NCBI GenBank assembly: GCA_945952425.1
Contig: CAMFIX010000073.1
Coordinates: 1 to 9,742, forward strand
Length of the DNA: 9,742 nucleotides
Direction: 5' to 3'
Source of the DNA: an uncultured Pseudorhodobacter sp.
GTDB lineage: Bacteria > Pseudomonadota > Alphaproteobacteria > Rhodobacterales > Rhodobacteraceae
Each line of letters begins with the position of its first letter. The stretch's first letter is position 1. Of this stretch, positions 1 to 5,708 are shown in pieces. Under the pieces are notes generated by a model that saw only the letters and a program-made list of their open reading frames with translations, was not told where the DNA came from and searched no databases. The position numbers and the translations under genes are program-made.

Positions 1-66
1 ATGGGCCTTGCGGTCTTCGAGGGCGCGCTCTCGACCTGCGCCATCCGCGTCAGCGCGGCCGCGTGA
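1..66 (+). CDS. C-terminal end of an upstream gene (partial)
   Basis: Frame 1 is open from the left edge to TGA at 64-66 and gives 21 residues ending in IRVSAAA. The ATG at position 1 is probably internal, because the gene appears to enter from outside the window. The stop lies 4 bases before the ATG at 71 that would begin the ABC ATPase gene, so the two were probably in one operon. In sugar-uptake operons of this kind the upstream gene is often a permease or a Gfo/Idh/MocA-type dehydrogenase. The short tail is soluble-looking, which fits a dehydrogenase better, but it is too short to assign. Confidence 0.5.
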   Translation: MGLAVFEGALSTCAIRVSAAA

Positions 67-70
67 CGCG

Positions 71-121
71 ATGGCTTCTGTCTCCATCGCCCCGGTGGGC
101 TAAGCCTTCTGCGGCCAGAAG
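71..121 (+). other. Disrupted 5' end of the ABC ATPase gene, in-frame TAA
   Basis: The ATG at 71 begins MASVSIAPVG, followed by TAA at 101-103 and then AFCGQK, which runs in the same frame into the ATPase at 122. UgpC/MsmK proteins normally start MAxVxIxxVRKxYG. Here the V-R-K-x-(Y/F)-G stretch reads V-G-stop-A-F-C-G. At least three codons depart from the family pattern (R to G, K to stop, G to C). A cluster of changes fits real decay better than a single read error. The position 4 bases after the upstream stop supports 71 as the original start. Confidence 0.75.
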
Positions 122-1108
122 GTGCTGGCCGACCTGAATGTCGCGATCCCCGACGGCGCCTTCGTCGTGCTGGTGGGCCCCTCGGGCTGCGGGAAATCGA
201 CGCTTTTGCGGATGATCGCGGGGCTGGAAGAGATCACCGCCGGAGAGATCATGATCGGCGGGCGGGTGGTCAACGCCTTGGCCCCCAAAGAGCGCGACAT
301 CTCGATGGTCTTCCAGAACTATGCGCTCTACCCGCATATGACGGTGGCCGAGAACATGGCTTTCTCGCTGACCCTCGCCGGGGCGTCCAAGGCCGAGAAG
401 GCCGAACATGTCGCCCGCGCCGCGGCGATCCTGGACCTCGGGCCCCTGCTCGCGCGCTATCCGCGGCAGCTTTCGGGCGGGCAAAGGCAGCGGGTGGCGA
501 TGGGGCGGTCGATCGTCAGGAACCCCAAGGTCTTCCTCTTCGACGAGCCCTTGTCGAACCTGGATGCCGAACTGCGCGTCTCGATGCGGGCCGAGATCAA
601 GGCGCTGCACCAAAGGCTGGGGACGACCATCGTCTATGTCACCCATGACCAGGTCGAGGCGATGACCATGGCCGACCAGATCGTGGTGATGAACGGCGGG
701 CGGATCGAGCAGGTCGGCGCGCCCCTGGATATCTACGACGCCCCGGCCAATACGTTCGTGGCGTCCTTCATCGGCTCTCCGGCGATGAACCTCTTGCCTG
801 CGCGGGTCGAGGGCGGGGTCGCGAGGGTGGGCGAGACGGGTATGCCCTTGGGCCGCCCCCTGCCGGAGGGCGCCATCACTTTGGGCCTGCGCCCCGAACA
901 TCTCGTGCTGGCCGACCAGGGCCTGCCCGCGACGGTGCAAGTGGTGGAGCCGACCGGCGCCGAGACGCATCTGGTCGCCGAGGTCGCGGGGGCGCGCGTC
1001 ACCGCCGTTCTGCGCGACCGGGTGGCGATCCGGCCGGGCGACAGGGTTCATCTCGCGCCCTCTGGCGCCGTCCATGCCTTCGATGCGGTCAGCGGCCTGC
1101 GGCTTTAG
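122..1108 (+). CDS. Sugar ABC transporter ATP-binding protein (UgpC/MsmK family), 5' end damaged
   Basis: This is the ATP-hydrolysing subunit of a CUT1-type importer (sugars, polyols or glycerol-3-phosphate), acting on the inner face of the membrane. Numbered from GTG 122, it shows Walker A GPSGCGKST (19-27), the Q-loop glutamine Q65 in VFQNYALYPHM, the signature LSGGQRQRVAMGR (117-129), Walker B VFLFDEP (137-143), the D-loop SNLD (145-148) and the H-loop H175 in THD. A C-terminal TOBE/OB region follows (about 230-328). Everything from 122 to the stop is intact. The normal family N-terminus lies upstream and carries an in-frame TAA at 101. Starting at GTG 122 would lose the first strand and the A-loop aromatic residue that stacks on adenine, and the GTG lacks a well-spaced ribosome site. 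The gene is therefore either a recent pseudogene or makes an impaired subunit. No partner permease or binding-protein gene lies in the window. Substrate unknown. Confidence 0.85.
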   Translation: MLADLNVAIPDGAFVVLVGPSGCGKSTLLRMIAGLEEITAGEIMIGGRVVNALAPKERDISMVFQNYALYPHMTVAENMAFSLTLAGASKAEKAEHVARAAAILDLGPLLARYPRQLSGGQRQRVAMGRSIVRNPKVFLFDEPLSNLDAELRVSMRAEIKALHQRLGTTIVYVTHDQVEAMTMADQIVVMNGGRIEQVGAPLDIYDAPANTFVASFIGSPAMNLLPARVEGGVARVGETGMPLGRPLPEGAITLGLRPEHLVLADQGLPATVQVVEPTGAETHLVAEVAGARVTAVLRDRVAIRPGDRVHLAPSGAVHAFDAVSGLRL

Positions 1109-2094
1109 CGCCCCCGGATCAGGTCGGAGAACGACTTGCTGCCGTCATAGGTCTGGGCAATCGGCGTAATCAGCGCCGCCGCATCGCGGGTCTCCGAGGG
1201 CAGGGCGTCGATGACGCCAAGGTCGGTCAGGTAGTCCGGCAGCTGGCCCGACAGGATCAGCCGCCGATCCAGCGGCAGATCGGGTTTCAGGCTATGCGCA
1301 AGGCTCCAGACCGTGGTCGTGCAATTGGCGGTCAGCGTGTTGTAAAACGCCGGCCGCGCCTCCAGGCTTTGCGCCAGCGCGACATAGGACAAAAACAGCG
1401 TCCGGCGCTGCTCGGCCGTCAGATGCACGGGGTAAAGCCGCACCTGCTCTTTGCGGAAATTGGTGCGCAGCTTGACGATGTCCTCCTCGGTCGCCCCGAT
1501 CAGCACCTGTTCGAACTGCCGGAAGAACCCGCCGATTTCGTTGAACTCTTCGCCCTTCTCGCGGCGGATCTCGACGGAAAACACCACCTGGCCGCAATCG
1601 GCGAACCCGAAGCTCACCAGCAGATGGGCGATGTTCGGATTGCTCCAGACCGAGGTCAGCATGTCGACCGATTGCAGCTGACCCAGCGCGCAGGCCTTGG
1701 TCGTCCAGCGCGGCGTGGCGTCGGTCTCCGAGGTCCAGGCGAAGTCGCGCAGGTCGCTCAGCGTCACTAGGTCGCCCGTCACCTTGGCCTTGACCCCGCG
1801 CGAGACGTCGATGTCCCAGTCGCGGTCCTGCCGCGGGGTGATGGTCTGATACCAAAGTGCTGTGACCGCGGCCGAGGCCGCCAGCAGTGCCCAGCCCGAG
1901 CGGCGCGAGCGGAAGGCGCGCAAGGCGAGGGCACCCACGGCCGCCACCCCCAGCGCGCCCAGCACCCCCCAGCGCAAGGCGCCGCCCAGATGCAGCCAGA
2001 TCGCCGTCCCCGCCCAAAGCGCGCCCCCCAGCGTCAAGAGCCAGAACACCAGATGGGCCAGAACACGGCCAAGGCGGGCAAGAAAAGGCAACAT
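1105..2094 (-). CDS. DUF4105 (Lnb N-terminal-like) membrane protein
   Basis: The start at 2094 is chosen because GGAGA lies 5-6 bases before this ATG; the frame stays open further upstream but with no comparable site. The 329-residue protein has three hydrophobic segments (about 10-32, 38-60, 68-84) and then a soluble, probably periplasmic domain. That domain carries the DUF4105 landmarks: H157 in AHLLVSF, SVEIRRE (173-179), a FRQFEQVL stretch (191-198), RTNFRKEQVRLYPV (210-223) and YNTLTANCTTT with C258 (251-261). The family is known for a conserved His/Cys pair, and a Bacteroidota member has been linked to lipoprotein N-acylation (Lnb). Whether this alphaproteobacterial form acts on lipoproteins is not shown. 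It is a single gene converging on the ABC ATPase gene, with stop codons overlapping over 1105-1108. Decayed DUF779 DNA lies upstream. Confidence 0.85.
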   Translation of the reverse strand: MLPFLARLGRVLAHLVFWLLTLGGALWAGTAIWLHLGGALRWGVLGALGVAAVGALALRAFRSRRSGWALLAASAAVTALWYQTITPRQDRDWDIDVSRGVKAKVTGDLVTLSDLRDFAWTSETDATPRWTTKACALGQLQSVDMLTSVWSNPNIAHLLVSFGFADCGQVVFSVEIRREKGEEFNEIGGFFRQFEQVLIGATEEDIVKLRTNFRKEQVRLYPVHLTAEQRRTLFLSYVALAQSLEARPAFYNTLTANCTTTVWSLAHSLKPDLPLDRRLILSGQLPDYLTDLGVIDALPSETRDAAALITPIAQTYDGSKSFSDLIRGR

Positions 2095-2159
2095 CGGGGT
2101 CTCCGTCCGGGTCATGAAATGCCGGAAGGCTAGGGGCAGGCGCCCGCCGATGCAACGCG

Positions 2160-2368
2160 CTATATCCCGCAAAGCTCCGAGCGCGTCAGGAAACGGCGCG
2201 CACGCCCGTTGTCCAGGCTGAACATGCCGCCGCGGCCAGGCACCGTGTCGATGACCAACCGCATGTGCTTCCAGGCCTCGTATTGGCTGGCCGAGATGTA
2301 AAACCCCATGCCGTGATCTCGGCCAGCAGCGCCAAGGCTGCCGACGTCGCCTCTAGCCGATCCCTTTC
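2160..2368 (-). pseudogene. DUF779 family protein, remnant with internal deletion
   Basis: Two parts of a DUF779 protein adjoin in different frames. Residues RLEATSAALALLAEIT (about 2359-2312) match the usual family N-terminus. They are followed directly, one frame off, by GFYISASQYEAWKH, then IDTVPGRGGMFSLDNG and RRFLTRSEL, ending at TAG 2160-2162 (in-frame ATG at 2309). An intact protein has about 110-120 residues. The missing middle, roughly 40 residues, is the stretch holding the conserved HQSGGCCDGSxPMC cysteine motif. No start codon is evident before SERDRLEAT; the codon where Met is expected reads ACC. DUF779 genes typically accompany NAD-dependent aldehyde dehydrogenases. The 49-residue tail could be translated from 2309 but would lack the cysteines. 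Family match and loss of the middle are read from recalled motifs, not an alignment. Confidence 0.8.
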
Positions 2369-2395
2369 ACTGGTCCCTAAATATCCACGGGGGTT

Positions 2396-2452
2396 CCAAG
2401 GGGGAGCGTGCTCCCCCTTGGCCAGGGGGTCCGGGGGGCGGGAGCCCCCCGG
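2396..2452. repeat. Pair of G/C-rich perfect palindromes (intergenic element)
   Basis: The first palindrome (2396-2421) has perfect 12-bp arms, CCAAGGGGGAGC and GCTCCCCCTTGG, around a GT spacer. The second (2431-2452) has 9-bp arms, CCGGGGGGC and GCCCCCCGG, around GGGA. A short AT-rich lead-in, TAAATATCC (2379-2387), precedes them. The layout resembles dispersed intergenic palindromes common in Rhodobacteraceae genomes, judged from memory. It sits exactly between the two gene remnants on the minus strand. A terminator role is weak because neither hairpin is followed by a T-run on either strand. Confidence 0.6.
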
Positions 2453-2534
2453 CTTCCTCTCAGAAGAACCCCAGCTTTTTCGGCGCAAGGCTGCGCCGGG
2501 GCGAGGGGTCTGCCAGCGGCGGGTGGCAGGGGAA

Positions 2535-2775
2535 GGGGGCCGACATGCGCGACAGCGCGGTGTTTCGCCTCAGGAAATGCTGGTCGCGGTGGATGGTGAC
2601 GGGGGGCGCCTCGACCCGGCAGGTGCCGATCGCATTGGTGCCCTGGACCCGCTCGCTCCACCTTGTGCCGGTCCAGAGCCCCCAGCCGGCGAAATCCGGG
2701 TCACCACAGGCCGCGCCGCCTCGCGCCCCGCGTCAGGGCGGCGCTGACCTTGTCGGCATGTGTTTCGCGCACCAT
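2535..2775 (-). pseudogene. GAF-type (AcoR/Fis-family-like) activator, remnant
   Basis: GGGAGG lies 4 bases before an ATG at 2775 that starts MVRETHADKVSAALTRG, the usual N-terminus of these regulators. The frame then stops at a TGA (2702-2704). In another frame (2705 to about 2537) comes a clear GAF-domain core: DPDFAGWGLWTG, SERVQGTNAIGTC, APPVTIHRDQHFL and RRNTALSRMSAP. The link between the two parts (about 70-100 residues in intact proteins), the end of the GAF domain and the C-terminal Fis-type helix-turn-helix (or AAA+ part) are missing. The remnant starts 25 bases after the mop stop on the same strand. Regulators of this type control aldehyde/alcohol dehydrogenase or acetoin genes, and a DUF779 remnant lies just beyond, so both probably come from one lost locus. 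Confidence 0.72.
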
Positions 2776-2800
2776 CCCGCCCTCCCGAAGCAGGGGGAGC

Positions 2801-3010
2801 TCAGTCCTCCACCCCGATCATCACATCCGAAGCCTTGATGACCGCCCAGGCCTTTTGCCCGACCTGCAGCCCCAACTCCTCGACCGCCTCGTTGGTGATC
2901 GAAGAGGTCACCGTGGCGCCCCCGACATTCAGCCGCACATGGCTGGTCACTGCGCCCGTGACGATTTCGACGACGATGCCTTGAAGCCGGTTGCGGGCGC
3001 TGAGACGCAT
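2801..3010 (-). CDS. mop: Molbindin (Mop), molybdate-binding protein
   Basis: This is a single TOBE/Mop domain of 69 residues, the normal length of a stand-alone molbindin. Such proteins assemble as hexamers in the cytoplasm and hold molybdate oxyanions as a buffer or store. The SARN motif (residues 4-7), GxVxxIxxGAVxxxVxLxxGG pattern, SSITNEAVEELGL (36-48) and the closing AVIKASDVMIGVED are all present. AAAGG lies 7 bases before the ATG. A Mo-box-like inverted repeat sits only 12 bases upstream of the start (3023-3046), so expression is probably controlled by a ModE/MopA-type molybdate sensor. No modABC transporter genes are in the window. The gene is complete and looks functional, in contrast to the remnants that follow it on the same strand. 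Confidence 0.93.
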   Translation of the reverse strand: MRLSARNRLQGIVVEIVTGAVTSHVRLNVGGATVTSSITNEAVEELGLQVGQKAWAVIKASDVMIGVED

Positions 3011-3022
3011 GGGATTGCCTTT

Positions 3023-3046
3023 CGTTATGTATGTATAAACATATCG
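3023..3046 (-). promoter_or_regulatory. Mo-box-like operator upstream of mop
   Basis: This 24-bp inverted repeat has arms CGTTATGT and ACATATCG (7 of 8 positions pair) around an 8-bp AT-rich centre. It stands out in GC-rich DNA. The CGnTAT...ATAnCG form matches the ModE/MopA/MopB Mo-box seen at molybdenum genes. It ends 12 bases before the mop ATG, so it probably covers the promoter or transcription start, which would suit repression. It also contains TATACAT, a possible -10 on the minus strand. Confidence 0.6.
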
Positions 3047-3238
3047 GAGCCGGAGGCGGCCTGTCCAGTGCGACCAATGTCGCGGGGGGCGGCAAAGCCG
3101 AAGCCCTGCAGATGGGCGGCGACGGCGGGGATAAACACATCAGGCCGCGCCAAGGCGTCGATCCGCTCGCGCCCTGCCCCGGGCGCGGCTGGCGCTGGCC
3201 CAGATCGTCACGGGGGTTAGGTCGTCCGGCATCTCTTT

Positions 3239-3262
3239 AGATACGTTTGCATGAACACATCG
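3239..3262 (-). promoter_or_regulatory. Second, degenerate Mo-box-like sequence
   Basis: Read on the minus strand, this 24-bp sequence matches the mop operator at 17 of 24 positions without gaps, beginning CGAT-GTGTT like CGATATGTT. Its own dyad is weaker (5 of 8 arm positions). It lies 6 bases upstream of an ATG at 3232 that opens an unidentified, apparently frameshifted frame. It could be a second ModE-type site, a decayed one, or chance similarity. Confidence 0.3.
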
Positions 3263-3332
3263 CGCCGTAGCCGAAATGGGGCGGGCGATGTCCATGGCAA
3301 GCGTGGGCTTCGCCGCCGTCACGATGACGGTC

Positions 3333-3348
3333 AAACCCCGATGCGGGG
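3333..3348 (-). terminator. Weak candidate terminator after the 731-residue gene
   Basis: On the minus strand, about 50 bases past the stop at 3398, the sequence CCCCG-CAT-CGGGG is followed by TTT. The stem is only 5 bp and the T-run 3, so termination would be weak. No better hairpin lies between the stop and this point. Confidence 0.3.
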
Positions 3349-3397
3349 CCGAAGCCTGGCCGCGCCGCCGATGCTGACCGACGGCGCGCGCTCAGGC

Positions 3398-5593
3398 TTA
3401 GGGCAAGGCCAGCATGTTGAAGGTCTTGGAGCCGACCGGCGGCGGGCCCTTGAACTCCAGCGTGCCGGTGTAGTCCTTGTTCGGCCGCCACTCCAGCTTG
3501 TCGACCTCGTTGTTGGGATACATCGTCACCAGCTTGAAGTCGTCGGTCTTGTTGGCGCGGCGATAGATCGCCGTCACGCCCATGACCATGTTCTTGCCGT
3601 TTTCATCGGTGTCGGCCAGCTTGACGTTCAGCTTCTTGAACAGCTCGTCCAGGCTGATGTCGCCGTCCTGGAATTCGTGCAGGTATTTCTTGGCCGTCGG
3701 CTCGTCCAGGAACTGGCTCTGCTTGCCCTTCTTCTTCATCATGTAACCCCAGCCCGCCCCGCCGCTTTCGGCCTGGCCGAGGGTGATCTCCAAGGTCTTG
3801 AAATCGTTGTATCCCGGGCCGGTCTTCTTGTACTGCTCATATTTCGCGAGCTTCTTGGCGATGCCGTCCACGATGTCGAAAGCGCGCTTTTCCAGGACCG
3901 GCGTCGCCCAGAGCGAGCCGATCAGCGAGGCGCCGCTGTTGGAGCCGGAGGCCGCGATGCTCTTGGCGGTCTTGTCGACATCGGTGATGACGCGCTTGCC
4001 GTCCTCTTCGGCATAGGTGATGTCGATGGCGTTCCAGCGCACCGTCGTGCCGGTGGCCTTGCCCTTGTCGTCGCGGTCCACGCTGCGTTGCGCGGTGCCC
4101 GAGGGGTTCGAGGCGCTGTCGGGCGTCACGCCGGGGCCGCGGGCCTTGACCTTGGGATTGGTCATATTGGTGTCGAGATAGGCCTCGCTGGTCGCGGCGC
4201 GCACGCCTTGGCCCTCCAGCCCGGTCTGCGGCCCGTGACGGCCGATGCCGTGCTTGCCGTCCGAGATTTCCTGCTTCAGCTGCTTTTCGCGCCATTCGAT
4301 CGCGGCGCCCATCTCCTCCAGCGTGGTCTTGATCTGCGCCTTGGCCGTCGCGACCGGAATGTCGTCGAAAAGCTTGTCCAGCTTGGACATGTCCTTTTCT
4401 GCCTGCTCGGCGATGCGCTTCAGGTTCGGATCGACATTGGCCGCCTTTTCCAGCCGCTTCAACAGCTCGGCATGTTCGCGGCGCTGCTTGTCCAGGGCCT
4501 CGCGCGCGCCGTTCAGCCGCTTTTCGGCGACGTCGAAATCCTTCAGCAGGGTCGAGGGATCGCCGCCCTTCTCCTTCATCTCCATGATCTGGTAGCGGAT
4601 TTTCTCCAGCGCGCCGCGTTCCTGGTTGACCAGCTTCTCGGCGCTTTTCACCCAGGTGACCTTTTTCTCGATCACCCCCACCAGCCGCTCGGCCTCCGAA
4701 CCCGCCAGCGGATCGGGGTTGCCCTCCTTCACCTGCTTGGCCTTGGCCTCCATCGCAAGCTTGGCATATTTCAGGATCATGGCGTCGAGCGCGTTCAACA
4801 CCTCGACCAGCTTGGCGGTGCCGAGCTTTTCGCGCGCCGTCTCGGCCTCGCCCCATTTCTTGCGCAGCGCGCCGCGTTCCTCGTCGGTGATCAGCGCCTT
4901 CACCTTGTCGAAGCGCTCCATCACCTTGTCCCACAGCTTGGCCGCATCCTCGGCCGCGCGGTCGGTCTTGGAGCCGGGGCCTTCGGGCTTGACCATGTTC
5001 AGCTTGTCGACCGCGGTTTCCAGCGCCTTCAGCCGCTTGCGCAGGTCGGGCAGGTCGAGCGGGTCTTCGTCGGCCAGTTCTTCGATCTCGTCGCGCATCT
5101 TGCGCAGGGCCTCGACCCCGCCGCCGACCATGCCCTTGGGGATGCGGCCATAGGCCTTGCGCGCCTCGGCGGCGATGTTATCGGCCTGCTCCTGCTCGGG
5201 GTCGGAGGATTTGCCCGCCCCGGTCAGCGTCGGATTGGCCTCCAGACCGTCGGACAGCACGGCCCTGATCTTGGGCCCGATCTCCTTCATCAGCTTTTCC
5301 AGCCGGTCTTCCTTGATCTTGCCCTTGGAGAGGATGATGTTCAGCAAATCGTCCTTGATGAAGCATTCGCCCATCGCCTGCACGGTCGAGCCGTCCTTCA
5401 GCGTCTTCAGATCGCCCGCCGGAACCTTGCCGAACAGCAGCATCTGGATCTTGGAGCCGCCCTGGTCGATCCCGTCGTAGTAATAGAACTTCTGGATCGT
5501 GTTGCTTTTCAGCTGGGTTGTGAATTCGGTCTTGACCTGCTTGAGATACTTCCCGCGGTCGGCGGTCAGTTCGGGGATGTTGGTGAATGCCAT
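3398..5593 (-). CDS. Large coiled-coil protein of unknown function with possible BECR-like toxin C-terminus
   Basis: 731 residues, soluble, no signal peptide and no membrane segment. Start 5593 is supported by GGAGG 6 bases upstream. Residues 1-115 look globular (FYYYDGIDQGGSKIQMLLFG at 36-55, VQAMGECFIKDDLLNIIL at 71-88). Residues about 160-445 are highly charged and helical, rich in K, E, A and L, and likely coiled coil. The C-terminal part carries IGRHGPQTGLEGQGVRA (450-466), GVTPD (488-492), GSLWATPVLEKRAFDIVDG (559-577), YNDFKTLEITLG (595-606) and a final VTAIYRR plus FKLVTMYPN (673-694). The order H-G-P-Q-T...Q..R, then S.(F/W)..., then a last strand ending (V/L)T(M/A)YP is the pattern of BECR-fold nuclease domains (CdiA-CT RNase A-like and relatives). 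That is an inference from motif memory; the domain would be larger than usual and contain an insertion near 620-665. No immunity, secretion or chaperone gene adjoins it. It could instead be a structural or phage-like protein. Function not established. Confidence 0.85.
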   Translation of the reverse strand: MAFTNIPELTADRGKYLKQVKTEFTTQLKSNTIQKFYYYDGIDQGGSKIQMLLFGKVPAGDLKTLKDGSTVQAMGECFIKDDLLNIILSKGKIKEDRLEKLMKEIGPKIRAVLSDGLEANPTLTGAGKSSDPEQEQADNIAAEARKAYGRIPKGMVGGGVEALRKMRDEIEELADEDPLDLPDLRKRLKALETAVDKLNMVKPEGPGSKTDRAAEDAAKLWDKVMERFDKVKALITDEERGALRKKWGEAETAREKLGTAKLVEVLNALDAMILKYAKLAMEAKAKQVKEGNPDPLAGSEAERLVGVIEKKVTWVKSAEKLVNQERGALEKIRYQIMEMKEKGGDPSTLLKDFDVAEKRLNGAREALDKQRREHAELLKRLEKAANVDPNLKRIAEQAEKDMSKLDKLFDDIPVATAKAQIKTTLEEMGAAIEWREKQLKQEISDGKHGIGRHGPQTGLEGQGVRAATSEAYLDTNMTNPKVKARGPGVTPDSASNPSGTAQRSVDRDDKGKATGTTVRWNAIDITYAEEDGKRVITDVDKTAKSIAASGSNSGASLIGSLWATPVLEKRAFDIVDGIAKKLAKYEQYKKTGPGYNDFKTLEITLGQAESGGAGWGYMMKKKGKQSQFLDEPTAKKYLHEFQDGDISLDELFKKLNVKLADTDENGKNMVMGVTAIYRRANKTDDFKLVTMYPNNEVDKLEWRPNKDYTGTLEFKGPPPVGSKTFNMLALP

Positions 5594-5625
5594 GACGCGC
5601 CTCCGGTCGAGCGATGAGAGCCCGA

Positions 5626-5654
5626 GTAAAACGCTGCAACCCTGAGTCGATCAA
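5626..5654 (-). promoter_or_regulatory. Candidate promoter of the 731-residue gene
   Basis: On the minus strand TTGATC (5654-5649) and TTTTAC (5631-5626) are 17 bases apart, a sigma-70-like arrangement. It lies 33 bases before the start codon and just downstream of the terminator-like structures of the preceding operon. The -10 match is poor, so this is tentative. Confidence 0.35.
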
Positions 5655-5670
5655 TAGGCCATCGGGGGGG

Positions 5671-5708
5671 AAAATCAGGGCGCCGCGCCCCCCGAGGGGC
5701 TCAGCCCC
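5671..5708 (-). terminator. Candidate terminator of the enoyl-CoA hydratase operon
   Basis: On the minus strand GGGGC-TGA-GCCCC (5708-5696) places the stop codon of the ABM gene in its loop. A second hairpin, GGGCG-CGG-CGCCC (5690-5678), is followed by TGATTTT. Together they would form a compact intrinsic terminator that separates the three-gene operon from the 731-residue gene. Confidence 0.5.

Larger units (their letters stand above)
3047..3397. other. 351-bp stretch without a confidently assigned gene
   Basis: No intact gene is recognisable here. On the minus strand an ATG at 3232 opens MPDDLTPVTIWASASRARGR in one frame. A one-frame shift near 3170 would join it to a protein-like stretch, ERIDALARPDVFIPAVAAHL then QGFGFAAPRDIGRTGQ, ending at TAA 3025-3027 inside the mop operator. 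The second part has convincing amino-acid composition and could be the tail of a broken gene, but I do not recognise the family. A weaker copy of the Mo-box lies at 3239-3262, just before that ATG. The rest (3263-3397) holds short hairpins (for example CCGTCA-CGA-TGACGG near 3317-3331) and nothing else I can support. Confidence 0.4.

Noticed and set aside
1..66. Complete 21-residue small protein starting at position 1
   Set aside because: The frame is open to the left edge and reads like the tail of a longer protein. A start exactly at base 1 is almost certainly a coincidence of the cut.
50..1075. 341-codon minus-strand frame opposite the ABC ATPase
   Set aside because: Rich in R, H, D, G and Q with no recognisable motif. 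It is the complement of clear Walker A/B coding sequence.
2481..2498. Hairpin CGGCGCA-AGGC-TGCGCCG next to a T-run, as a terminator
   Set aside because: The TTTTT precedes the hairpin on the plus strand and becomes A on the minus strand, so neither direction has the required trailing T-run.
2265..2838. Several plus- and minus-strand open frames of 60-160 codons
   Set aside because: Their translations have no family features. The same DNA read in the correct minus-strand frames gives DUF779 and GAF-domain remnants.
3251..5617. 788-codon open frame on the plus strand opposite the 731-residue gene
   Set aside because: It is the antisense mirror of a GC-rich, lysine/glutamate/leucine-rich gene. 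Its composition (runs of L, G, R, H, D) shows no domain, and the minus gene has a good ribosome site and sensible protein.
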